A DNA stretch of 64,000 nucleotides from Corella eumyota (taxonomy: Eukaryota > Chordata > Ascidiacea > Phlebobranchia > Corellidae): positions 1,054,001-1,118,000 of the forward strand of contig OY720098.1 of the NCBI GenBank assembly GCA_963082875.1, given 5' to 3'. Numbering within the stretch: position 1 is the stretch's first letter; each line of letters opens with the position of its first letter. Under the pieces are notes generated by a model, which searched no databases, was not told the DNA's origin, and saw only the letters and a program-made list of their open reading frames with translations. Both the position numbers and the translations under genes were made by a program. Of this stretch, positions 48,740-60,452 are shown piece after piece.

Positions 48740-50685
48740 CTTAAGTTTTTGATTTAGTAGCTTTGTTTTTAATTTGGTAGCTTTGTTTTTAATTTGGTAG
48801 CTTTGTTTTTAATTTAGTAGCTTTGTTTTTGATTCAGTAACTTTGTTTTTGATTTAGTAGCTTTGTTTTTGATTTGGTAGCTTTGTTTTTGATTTAGTAG
48901 CTTTGTTTTTGATTTAGTAGCTTTGTTTTTGATTTAGTAGCTTTGTTTTTGATTTGGTAGCTTTGTTTTTGATTTAGTAGCTTTGTTTTTGATTTAGTAG
49001 CTTTGTTTTTGATTTAGTAGCTTTGCTTTTGAACTACTAGCTTTATTTTTGATTTAGTAGCTTTGTTTTTGATTTAGTAGCTTTGTTTTTGATTTAGTAG
49101 CTTTGGTTTTGATTTAGTAGCTTTGTTTTTGATTTAGTAGCCTTGTTTTTGATTTAGTAGCTTTGTTTTTGATTCAGTAGCTTTGTTTTTGATTTAGTAG
49201 CTTTGTTTTTGATTTAGTAGCCTTGTTTTTGATTCAGTAGCCTTGTTTTTGATTTAAGAGCTTTGTGTTTGATTTAGTAGCTTTGTTTTTGATTTAGTAA
49301 CTTTGTTTTTGATTCAGTAGCTTTGTTTTTGATTTAGTAGCTTTGTTTGGGATTTAGTAACTTTGTTTTTAATTTAGTAGCTTTGTTTTTGATTTAGTAG
49401 CTTTGATTTTGATTTAGTAGCTTTGTTTTTGATTTAGTAACTTTGTTTTTGATTTAGTAGCTTTGTTTTTGAATTAGTAACTTTGTTTTTGATTCAGTAG
49501 CTTTGTTTTTGATTTAGTAGCTTCGTTTTTGATTTAGTAGCTTCGTTTTTGATTTGGTCGCTTTGTTTTTGATTCAGTAGCTTTGTTTTTGATTTAGTAC
49601 CTTTGTTTTTGATTTAGTAGCTTTGTTTTTGATTTAGTAGCTTTGTTTTTAATTTGGTAGCTTTGTTTTTGATTTGGTAGTTTTGTTTTTAATTTAGTAG
49701 CTTTGTTTTTGATTCAGTAGCTTTGTTTTTGATTTGGTAGCTTTGTTTTTGATTCAGTAGCTTTGTTTTTGATTCAGTAGCTTTGTTTTTGATTTGGTAG
49801 CTTTGTTTTTGATTCAGTAACTTTGTTTTTGATTTAGTAGCTTTGTTTTTAATTTGGTAGCTTTGTTTTTAATTTAGTAGCTTTGTTTTTGAATTAGTAG
49901 CTTTGTTTTTGATTCAGTAACTTTGTTTTTGATTCAGTAGCTTTGTTTTTGATTTAGTAGCTTCGTTTTTGATTTAGTAGCTTCGTTTTTGATTTGGTAG
50001 CTTTGTTTTTGATTCAGTAGCTTTGTTTTTGATTTGGTAGCTTTGTTTTTGATTTAGTAGCTTTGTTTTGATTTGGTAGCTTTGTTTTTGATTCAGTAAC
50101 TTTGTTTTTGATTTGGTAGCTTTGTTTTTGATTTAGTAGCTTTGATTTGGTAGCTTTGTTTTTGATTTAGTAGCTTTGTTTTTGATTTAGTAGCTTTGTT
50201 TTTGATTTGGTAGCTTTGTTTTTGATTTAGTAGCTTTGTTTTTGATTTAGTAGCTTTGTTTTTGATTTGGTAGCTTTGTTTTTGATCTAGTAGCTTTGCT
50301 TTTGATTTAGTAGCTTTGTTTTGATTTAGTAGCTTTGTTTTTGATTTAGTAGCTTTGTTTTTGATCTAGTAGCTTTGTTTTTGATTTAGTAGCTTTGTTT
50401 TGATTTAGTAGCTTTGTTTTTGATTTAGTAGCTTTGTTTTTGATCTAGTAGCTTTGTTTTTGATTTAGTAGCTTTGTTTTGATTTAGTAGCTTTGTTTTT
50501 GATTTAGTAGCTTTGTTTTTAATTTAGGAGCTTTGTTTTTAATTTAGGAGCTTTGTTTTTGATTCAGTACCTTTGTTTTTGATTTAGTAGCTTAAGTTTT
50601 TGATTTAGTAGCTTTGTTTTTGATCTAGTAGCTTTGTTTTTGATTTAGTAGCTTTGTTTTTGATTTAGTAGCTTTGCTCTTACTT
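48740..50685. repeat. 20-bp minisatellite
   Basis: About 96 units of CTTTGTTTTTGATTTAGTAG, in exact register to about 50060, then with 19-bp and shorter units. Strand bias is extreme (T-rich on +). Confidence 0.95.
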
Positions 50686-50879
50686 ATAGATAACTGGTTA
50701 TTTGTCTTCGTCTTAAATTTTTAGACCATCTTTGTTGATGTTTTATTAATATATTAATAAAAGCTTATACTATTTTAATTAATTTGGAACTCGGTTAGTA
50801 CCAAAGTTACGATCGGTCTTTCGGTTGGCCGTTACTAAATTGCTCTAAAGTAAAACTAGTACCTAATTAGAATTCAGTT

Positions 50880-51507
50880 TTGCTTGTAACAGATTATTTA
50901 GTAACACTAGTTTACACAAGTAATTTAATTTGGCAGTGCAGTCGTTATGGGCGATCGTAGTTGTGCTTGTTGATATTATAACTGTACTTAATTAACTATT
51001 TTACCTACTTAATATATAATATCGTTACTATATTTATTTTTAAAAAGTTTCACTTAAATTACTTTGCTAAAACCATCTTAAAGGCGTTAGAACTTCAAAT
51101 TAAACCGCTTATTTTATAACAGTCACTGTGAATGATAACTAAATAACATTTAAAAAATTTACGATTTTGATATTTAAAGATTAAAAAATTCGTTTAAATT
51201 TAATGTCAAAATTTTTAGCTTGGGGCATTTAATTTCTGTTATATGACGTCATAAGTTTGCAAAGAGGTTTAATAAATGTGCGTAATATTAAAACGCAAAT
51301 ATATTAGATTAAAAATTGTGACTATTTTATTAATTTGCCAATTAAATATTTTTAGTTTTTAAAAGAATGAATTTAATATTTGTAAATGTTGCAATTTTTG
51401 TTCAAGTATTTTAATTTAAATTACTTAATATAATTCAGATATAAAGTTTAAAACATTTAAATATTTTAATGTTTTATTTTATTAAACAAATTTTAAAGAG
51501 AATTTAC
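50880..51507 (-). other. Partial inverted copy of the 10.0-10.6 kb / 25.57-26.24 kb spacer
   Basis: Reads in reverse as the 5'-distal spacer of copy 4, ending exactly at the piggyBac-like insertion; the match resumes after it at 53521 and runs into the 3' flank of copy 6. Confidence 0.7.
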
Positions 51508-51511
51508 TTAA

Positions 51512-53520
51512 AGCCCCTGGGACATGCATTTTGCAAACGTTAGTAAAAGTATATTTTTGCATTTACGACAAAAGTTTATATTTTTTTGTAATTTATTTAC
51601 AAAAAATATCTTAATTATATTTCAGTTTTGGATAGTTACAGTAATTTAAAAATAAATACTGTTAAAATCCCACGAACCGTTGTGAATTTACTTGTGACGT
51701 CAGAAGTAGCCTAACGTGGCCATTTTGGGAAGAAAATAAATTTTTGATTTAAGCGTGTACAGAAAAAATAAATTTTTGATTTAAGCGTGTACAGAAATAT
51801 TTTTGGTTTATCGGCGTTAATATGTTTTGCTAAGAAGAAGGCAAATATGATTCAGTTTCTTTTAATGAATCTCTTTTGGGAAATGGAACTTTTTTCGAAT
51901 ATATGTTATATTCCAAGTATTTTGAGGCCAAGTTGGAAAGGGTAAACAAATCTGAAATTGTTAGCACACACGTGTTTAAGGATTTTAAATCAAGTTTGCG
52001 TGAAGGCAGGCTGTAAAATATGAACTAGTAAGATGTTTATAATATCTGTGAACTTATTTAAAGTACTTAAATCAGTTAAAATAAATATATATTATAAGTA
52101 GCTCCTGCTTTTTAAGAAACAATTTAAAAAATATTTAGTATCACTTAGCCTTACTGCTAAACAGCAAAGCCAAGTCGTCTTTTTTGTTTTTTTATTTATT
52201 TAACAATAAGTTTTTATGTAAATAAAGTGCCATGTGACAACTGTGTTTTTGTATAAGTTCAGTTTTCCAATCAGTATGCTATAGAAAAATTAGAAAACTG
52301 AACAGTAAAACAAAAGTGCTTGCTTGCAAAACTGCTCACACCTAGGCTTTAAAGGTGTTTTCCTTAATCCATGGGTTTTAGAAACAGCCTATTTCGTTTA
52401 GAACAAAAAATTATGGTGTCATGCAATTAAGGAATCTTATCACAAGTTAGTTTTTAATTTAGATTTATTTAAAAGAATGCTTTATCCTTTTTTTACTAAT
52501 TTTTGGAAGTAAAGGCATGTGGTCTACTGACAACTTATGCGATGGGGTTAGGACTATTTAAAAAAAATCTTAGAGTTATTAAAAGAAATAATAAAACATA
52601 AGAATGTTTGAAATATTAACATAAATATTTAGAAAAAAGGTAATTTTACAACGTGATGATGTTTGCCACTCTTTTAAAATCGTATCGTTTGCACAAACTG
52701 AATCATTTGACGCACAATTTTTGATTCCCGGGAATTCGTGAAAACTAAACATTTTGCCTAATGCATCAGCATTCTTACGGCCCCCGACCAGATATGTTTT
52801 CACTGTATTTTTTTAGTTTTTATTAAATACAAAATATTTAAACGAAACTTTTTAAATTTAGACTAAATAAGGTACTTTTTTGCCATGACTTTTAATATTT
52901 TGTCCTCTGCGTATTTCTTTGTTATTAGTGTTAACGTCACAAAGGATTTGTTGTGACAATTTTAATATTTTCGAGTAGCTTTTTTTTTTTTGTTTTTTAC
53001 CTCACGTTGAACAAACTATTTCTATACGAAACTAAAACTTACAATTTTGTGTAAATGTAGTAAATACAAGATAACAAACTTTAAAATCAATCATTTGCCA
53101 ACTTTTGTTATTTGTAAACTGCGCAATTGTACAATTACGCTCCGTTTTGAATAAAAATGTGCGCACGCACTACTAATAAGCTTTGTAATGTTTTTTATAC
53201 CATATACGATATTATTTTTGTAGGCAAGGCTACCCGAGTTACAAATTAAACATTTTGTTGAAAAACACATAAAAAATTTGATTAAAAATACGTTTAAAGT
53301 TAAAATAAACACAGTGCAAACAGCAAAATATTTGCTATTTTTGGGCCTAAGGGCCACCTCTGACGTCACAATGAATTTGTTAGGATTTTGGTGTAGTACG
53401 ATTTCAACCGCCCCTAACTTTATAAAAACACGTCATAACAAAATTTTTTTTCTAATTTTTTTTTTTCGAAGACCCAACGACTTTATCAAAGTCAAGTTAC
53501 TTTATGATGTCCCAGGCGCT
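51512..53520. mobile_element. piggyBac-like element with TTAA duplication, about 2.0 kb
   Basis: Ends AGCCCCTGGGACAT and, inverted, AGCGCCTGGGACAT (one mismatch), flanked by TTAA at 51508-51511 and 53521-53524. The paralogous sequence near 25584-25587 has a single TTAA with the same flanks and no insert. TTAA duplication is the hallmark of piggyBac transposons. Internal ORFs (52803-52579 -, 53369-53091 -, 53278-53562 +) are short and I do not recognise transposase in them, so it is probably non-autonomous or decayed. Confidence 0.8.
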
Positions 53521-53764
53521 TTAAACATTTTAATTTATTTAAATTCTATTGTTTCCATTTAAATTAATCTTTGTTACGAACAACTAAGTATTGTGACGTC
53601 ATATTTAAACTTTCTGATTTATTTTTTATATAAACACAGATTATTTACAGAATTATTTTAATGGTAAAGCAACGTTAAATAATAATTAGCACAACTATTT
53701 ACACATTATAATCATATTTAAATTAACAATAAATGTAAACAAATTTGATTGACGTTTGATATGT

Positions 53765-54010
53765 GATATTTTACGAAAAATCGTTTTTAATTATTAGTTA
53801 ACGAATGTTTTACAAAAAATCGTTTTTAATTAATAGTTAACGAATATTTTACAAAAAATCGTTTTTAATTAATAATTAACGAATATTTTACAAAAAATCG
53901 ATTTTAATTATTAATTAACGAATATTTTACAAAAAATCAATTTTAATTATTAATTAACAATTATTTTACAAAACATCGATTTTAATTATTAATTAACGAA
54001 TATTTTACAA
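53765..54010 (-). repeat. 39-bp minisatellite at copy 6 stop
   Basis: About 6 units in inverted orientation, continuous with the stop of copy 6. Confidence 0.85.
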
Positions 54011-56827
54011 CGGTCTAATCATCATTTTAGCTTTTTTAAACGAATACCAATTATTTTTCCAATAATACCAATTTATGCCACGAGGACTTATAACTCCCCC
54101 AACAAGATATTCTCCGTTTAAGTTTGAGCGAGCACAAAAGTTATACCACCAAGCACCATGGCGGTTGTAAGCGCAGTTACCACTCCACCTATCATGATCT
54201 TGATCAAATGTTGAAAACGACCTCCCATTAAGATGACTCATCGAATCTCCTGCATAAATATAAAAGTTAAACAATTTACTAAAATATAAAAAGTTTTAAA
54301 CTAAACAACTTTTATAAGAATTTAGGGTAAAAAAAAATTATTTTTATATTCGTTATTAATATTTTATTTAAAAAAAAAACATAAAATGGATTAAGTTTTA
54401 ATAAAATTTTTTTTTTTAATTAATTTGTTTTTTATGTCATAACGGTAAAATTTTTATTAATTATTTACCCAAATTGGATTATAGTTTTATACAATACATT
54501 GTGATGTTATTATTAAAAGTGTATGGGTATTGTGACCATAAAGAGTTACATGACATTCAAAATCGTCAATCCTAAATACGTTGTGTTAACTTTTTAAACA
54601 AAACCAGGTTTTAATTTTATCTTAGGTACACTGATTAATGTTAACAGTATGGCTCTGTAGCTTTGTACTTCTGCTTTTATTAATTATATCCATTTTGAAT
54701 CGTGTGATACTTTTTTCCATATTTCTTAAGAGAATAAGTTTTTTTAATATTTTTATTGGTAAAAGGTGTGTAGTTAGGACGTGTTTGATCTATCTGTAAA
54801 CGCTGGGCTCAAGAGCGAATAGTGTGGCATATAGGTGCGGCTTGAACCCGAAAACTTTTTGCCCGTGGTCCGACGTTTTAACCGGTTTACCACACTGTCG
54901 AATTTTTATATTTTCATGGGTTAAGGGTGTGTTGTTATGACTTGTGTGAGCTATCCGTAAACGCCGCGCTTAAGAACGAATAGTGTTGTATTATAAATAA
55001 AACTGCTGTATGTGATAAAAAGATAAATTTTTTAAAAATTTTTGAACACTTTCTACACCACACAAGGTCCTAAGTTTGATCCCCAATGAAATTATGCTGT
55101 AGCGCACTTAAGCAAGGTGCTATAAACTCGAGACTGGGTTGGGTTAACTGTTGTTACTCTATGTTCAGGTCGCGCATTCGACTTTTCACATTGAGGATAA
55201 AGATATATATAAAATATTACAACAATTAAGATAAAGACATGTTATCGAATAGTATTACAATAATAAAAGTTAAGTTTGTTTTGTGAAACGTAGAATTATA
55301 GCAAAGTACCAGAGTAAAGGTCCTTTGTTTTAAAAAACTTTATTTATTAATTCTTTTTTCTATAAAAAATATTAAATAGAACAAATCAAAGGTAACGTAA
55401 TTAAATTTTACAAACCTGCAGTACCGCTATATCCTTCCACGGTCAATCGATAGAAACTTTCAGGATTTCCAACTTTAAAATTGCTAAAATATAAAAGTTT
55501 TTTTATATAATAAAACTTTAATATTTAACTGATGGTTTTACCTGTATCTTGCAAAGATTTTTTCGTCATTCCAGGAGTTTAAACCAACTCGTAATTCAAA
55601 ATTTCGTGATTTTGTCAACTGGTAAATGTTATTTAGACCTATATATAAATGTCTTGATATATTATATGCAACAGACAACTTTAACATAAATAATTAAGAT
55701 AAAGAATTAGATTTCAAGGACTTACCAAGCCAATATTCGCCCGATATGTTTCCAAAACCATTCACGTAGTTATCCCAATCCAAGTAAAATTCTTGAGACC
55801 CATCGAAACGTCTTTGAATGACCTTGAAATCAAAATGTTTATTAATTTGGGAACCGGCATCGTGGTGTAGTGGTCAGAACATTTTCTACACTACATCAGG
55901 TTTTGGGTTCGATCCCCAGTGATCTCATGCTGTAGCGCCCTTAAGTAAGGCGATATAAGCGGTATGAACTTCTGCTGAACCTGCTCTTAATCAGCTGCTT
56001 AGTTATCAGGCAATTATGATCTATAAAATCCCAAACTGCCAAAGACAATTTGAGACTGGGTCAAAGTAACTGATGTTACTCTACATTTAGGTCGGGCATT
56101 CGGCCTTCTCACATCGAGGATAAAGATATATACAAAAACAAACTTTGTCAATGGTAAAAAACTAAATGACAATACTAATTATAAAAGTTAATAATATTTA
56201 CTGTCCATCCATTATCGCCTGTGGTTTGATCACAATAAACTGGGGTCATCTTTTGGTTTATAATAACGTTGTATACACCGCTTTCTGCATTGTTGGTAAA
56301 ACCTTTACAATCCGATGGTGACATTCCTAAAATAGCATTAACAGTGTTTATGGTTATATTCTTACAATGTGGGAGTTGCACAGCTTTAAATTATATTAAT
56401 ACAGTTTATTAGAATTTAAATCCGAGTAAAGTTAATCCTAGCTATTCGAATATTGCCAGTTTGTTGCAATAAACTCTGTTTATATTTACTTGAATTATTT
56501 CATACCCCTTAGCTGAGATTCAAGCCCAGAGATTTTCTTTTCCAGTTTAAGAAGCAATTCCTGACATTTATCACAGCTTCCCGGTTCCCCTTTTGCTCCG
56601 GAAGAACCCGGAGCTCCCATAGCCCCCGGAGCACCATCAGCACCTGGAACACCATTTGCACCTGGAACAACATCAGCACCGGAAACACCATTAGCACCGG
56701 GGTGTCCAATCGGTCCCCTCGCTATTGTGACGTCATTATTCCCACAAGTCAAAACAACTTTTCTGGTGTTTTGAACTTGTGCGAACAAAAACACAAAGCA
56801 CAGGAATTTAACAAAGAATTTATGCAT
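54005..56827 (-). CDS. Ficolin-like collagen/FBG lectin, copy 6 (type II, inverted)
   Basis: Complete - strand gene, 336 codons plus stop. Exons: 56827-56506, 56383-56202, 55822-55726, 55638-55542, 55483-55416 and 54249-54005. The signal peptide [17 protein letters not shown] is followed by LTCGN and about 15 triplets, one of them interrupted (VVP in place of GVP). CDKC, a coiled coil and the FBG domain follow. One Asp of RVDL is Gly here (RVGL), and NLYQ is NIYQ. Pocket segments: [27 protein letters not shown] and NNWYS, with one codon fewer before NCA. Intron 2 carries a SINE with its head intact, unlike copies 2 and 4. This gene and its flanks mirror copy 2 as the other arm of a large inverted duplication. 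Confidence 0.9.
54770..55215. mobile_element. tRNA-like unit plus deleted SINE, copy 6 intron 5
   Basis: 54770-54990 is the inverted tRNA-like family (single unit). 55035-55215 is a + strand SINE with an internal deletion from CTATAAA to CTCGAGACTGG. Confidence 0.65.
55855..56140 (+). mobile_element. Intact-head SINE, copy 6 intron 2
   Basis: Orthologous to the SINEs at 12985 and 28300 but with its full tRNA head (GTGGTGTAGTGGTCAGAAC, GGGTTCGATCCCCAG). Confidence 0.75.
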
Positions 56828-57229
56828 TTTAATAACTCTCTGTAAAACACAACAACTAATATAAGTAAATCAATGGTATCTTAAACTAGAGTTAATTTTC
56901 CTTAAAACTTTATGTCGTGTCATTAAAATTTAACTTTCTCGATTTGAAGTTAATAAGTTTATTAAATGAAATTTTTAGTGTTTGGTCGAGTTTTGTTTAT
57001 TGTAGTTATGTGTGGCCACGTGGGGCGCAGTGGCACTTGGTATCACAACACGAAGTCCCTGGTTCGATCCTCGCTATATTCCTATATAACACTATAATTA
57101 ATTTGTTGTTAATGCTCATATAACTTTAAATATATTTAATATGATACCAGAAGGTTTACAATATAAAAACTTGACAAAAGTAACCTGGGTTGAAGTAATA
57201 AAAATAACAAAACTTAGTTTAAGCAACCA

Positions 57230-57672
57230 ATTATTTATCCATTAACCGTTTCGAAGCGGGTTGGAAGACGCGCTCCGTCTGCTGGGATATTTTAACGCTT
57301 CAAGCAATTAATAAAAAAAAACCTTAAATTTTATTAGTCCCCTTTAGGTCTTTTAGGTGATGTTTAAGCGGTTACTTGTAAACAGGTAGCGTGGTGTAGT
57401 GGTCAAAACACAGTCTTAAGTTCGATTTCGTAAACTGCTGCTTAGTCAACACTAAATTAGCAGCTAAATTCACGGACAAATATATTTAAAAATAACTCTA
57501 ACTGCGAAGAAAGCGGGCGTAGTAAAGGGTGTTTCTCAAGTTCATGTAGTCGACTTTCCCGCATCGAGGATAAATTTATATACAAAATTAATCGCTTAAG
57601 TGTGAATAAAAATACCCAAGCAGACGGAGAACATCTTCCAACTCGCTTCGAAGCAGTTAATGGCTAACTAAT
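57230..57672. mobile_element. Fold-back MITE with nested SINE (copy d)
   Basis: Inverted duplicate of the 11084 element upstream of copy 6; nested SINE at about 57375-57585. Confidence 0.7.
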
Positions 57673-59004
57673 GATCTGCATCAAGATAACGTTTTTAAAT
57701 TGGCCGTGTAACATCGATAATAAATCATTATAAAATAACAAAAGTTACATTAAGGTTACGTTATTACATAAAGATTTGTTTACAATAATAACATAAGAAT
57801 ATAAAATACAAATTACCTTAAAATTTTAATTATTAAAGTATTGTTAATTAAAATTATTAAAAATATTTTCAATTTAGCGCAACGTTAAGACCAATATTAA
57901 AAGTAAACAACATTATGACGTCATTAGGGCGATAAGAATGGTTATTGTTAGTTTAATGTTTTAAGTAACTTTTAGTTCTAACAAAACGTAAACAAAATTT
58001 TTATTTTTTTTGCAAATTATAACCTTGCTAGTTTACACAAGTAATTTAATTTGGCAGTGTAGTCGTTATTGGCGATCGTAGTTGTGCTTGTTAGTATTAT
58101 AACTGTACTTAATTAACTATTTTAAATATATAATATCGTTACTATAAATATATAATATCGTTACTATATTTATATTTTTAACTAAAGAATAAAGTTATAT
58201 ATAGACCAAAGTTAGCATATTAGACATTTTTAAAATATTTATCTAAATCTTTCGAAACTTAAAATGAAATTGCTTTTATAAAACCATTACTGCGAATATA
58301 TAAATATGCCTAAATAACATTTTAAACAATATTTATAATTTGCAAAATTTGCTTAAATTTTGACGCTTAATTTTGTTTAGCTTGGGGCACGTAATTTCTA
58401 TTATATAATGTCTTAAGTTTAAGTTTGTAAACAGGTTCAAAATGTGCGTAATATTAAAATGCAAGTTTATTCGATTAAAAATTGTGACTATTTTATTAAT
58501 TTGCCAATTAAGTATTTTAAGCTTTCAAATAAAAAATAATTTAATATTTGAAAATGTTGCAATTTTATGTTCAAGTATTTTAATTTAGTTTACTTAATAT
58601 ATTTAATAATGACATTACACAACATTTTAAACTTTTCTAAAATTAATTTTAAAAATAAATTTGCTGTAAATTGTTAACTTTTGTTGGATTTGCGTTGCAT
58701 TGTTGCTAAATAAACTACGTAATGTTACACAATAGTTTAGTATTGTGACGTCACAGTCAAACGTTTGACATTTTTACTGAAATGTTGTAAACCCTTTAAC
58801 AAATTTGTCTATCAAAAGTAAACAAATTCCGTCTATAAAGGGTTAAAAACAACAAATTTTTATGCGCGAGTTTTTTTTCAAAACCAAAATTTTTTATTCC
58901 AATTTACAGGATTTAAAAAACACTCATTTTAAGAATTAAAAAAAGGTAAGTTTATAATTTAAATTGTTAATTTTTTATTTTTAATTAGTAATTTACGAAT
59001 ATTT

Positions 59005-59530
59005 TTAACTTGTACAAATTGAGACTGGGTTACGGGTAATATTTTAAGATCAATAATATCTTAAACTTGTACAACTTGGGACTGGGTTGGGGGTAATATT
59101 TTGAGGTCAATAACACCTTAAACTTGTACAACTTGGGACAGGGTTTGGGTAATATCATGAGGTCAAAAAAATTCTAAACTTGTACAACTTGAGACTGGGT
59201 TGGTGTAATATCACGAGGTCAATATTATCTTAAACTTGTACAACTTGAGACTGGGTTGGGGTAATATTTTGAGGTCAATAACACCTTAAACTTGTACAAC
59301 TTGGGACAGGGTTTGGGTAATATCACGAGGTCAATAAAATTCTAAACTTGTACAACTTGAGACTGGGTTGGTGTAATATCACGAGGTCAAAAAAATTCTA
59401 AACTTGTACAACTTGGGACTAGGTTGGGGTAATATCACGAGGTCAATATTATTTTAAACTTGTACAACTTGGGACTAGGTTGGTGTAATATCACGAGGTC
59501 AATATTATTTTAAACTTGTACAACTTTCGT
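59005..59530 (-). repeat. 57-bp tandem repeat (inverted copy)
   Basis: About 9 units, reverse complement of the 8867 array, fewer units and different variant order. Confidence 0.9.
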
Positions 59531-60028
59531 TAATATTATTTTTTTTAAAATATCAATTTTTTTAAAAAGTTATAAGGTTACCAGAACACGATTGGTTAAA
59601 TAGAGACTTTAGCTTAACTAAATTGTTTCCCAAATTATTGCCATTGTTTTTAAAACGCGACATCGCAATATGATATTGTTTTTAATTGTTACGTCACAAA
59701 GAAACAGGACTTCAATTACCTAATTCCTAAACATTTTGGTTCTTTAAAAGTTAAATATTTAGTTTACAGTAGCAACTGTGGAGCTCGGTCAGCAAAGTAT
59801 TTTTAATAAAATAAAAACTTAGCGTTAACTAATAATATTGACTGGATGTCAAGAACGAAAGGTTATATTCATTTTAAGCAAAATTACTTCGTTATTACTA
59901 AGATTAGGGCCATCAGTTGCGCAATAGGAAAATTTAAATCCAGAATTAATTACTTATCTTAAAATAAAAAAATGAATATTTGTTCAATTAAAAGACATTG
60001 AAAAAGGAAAAAGTTTAAAGCATTATTA

Positions 60029-60215
60029 GCGTCGTCCGTCTGTCGGTTAAAACGGGTGGTACTAAAATAAGGGTGGTGCTAAAAACAAGAAAAGATTAGG
60101 GTAAGGTTTTTTCCGCCCTTTCCACAAAAAAATGCCGCCTTTTTCGCAAAAAAATTTCCCTCTTTTCGCAAAAAAATTCCCCCCTTTCGCATTTTATAAA
60201 CTTGGCGGACGACGC
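60029..60215. mobile_element. Small MITE with TA target duplication (copy b)
   Basis: Inverted counterpart of the 8194 element, same ends, with one more pyrimidine-tract unit inside. Confidence 0.6.
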
Positions 60216-60335
60216 TAGCACCAATTGCAGACCAAAATATGTAACTTAAACCTAAGCTTTAAACGTAGTCTAAAATTATATTTGTTATAATGTCTGTTAA
60301 TTAGATTTTTTAATTAATTTTTGTATTATTTCAAA

Positions 60336-60452
60336 ATGGGGGGCAACAAAAGCAAAGAAAAAAAGAAGCGGAAAGCGAAATTGAAAGAAATGCGGATAAG
60401 GAAAGAAGCGGAAAAGGCGGAATTGGCGGATAAAGGTAATATGACGTCATAA
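60336..60452 (+). CDS. Small basic ORF or first exon, MGGNKSK type (copy b)
   Basis: Paralogue of the ORF at 7956-8072, same length and same end. Substitutions are Q to R, E to K and E to K in the middle (KKRKAKLKEMR). Start, stop and the internal donor are retained. It lies on the same strand as, and about 1.4 kb upstream of, the VPS35 pseudogene. Coding status unproven. Confidence 0.3.
   Translation: MGGNKSKEKKKRKAKLKEMRIRKEAEKAELADKGNMTS

Noticed and set aside
53278-53562. 94-codon + strand ORF
   Set aside because: Crosses the right end of the piggyBac-like element into spacer DNA; composition is low complexity.
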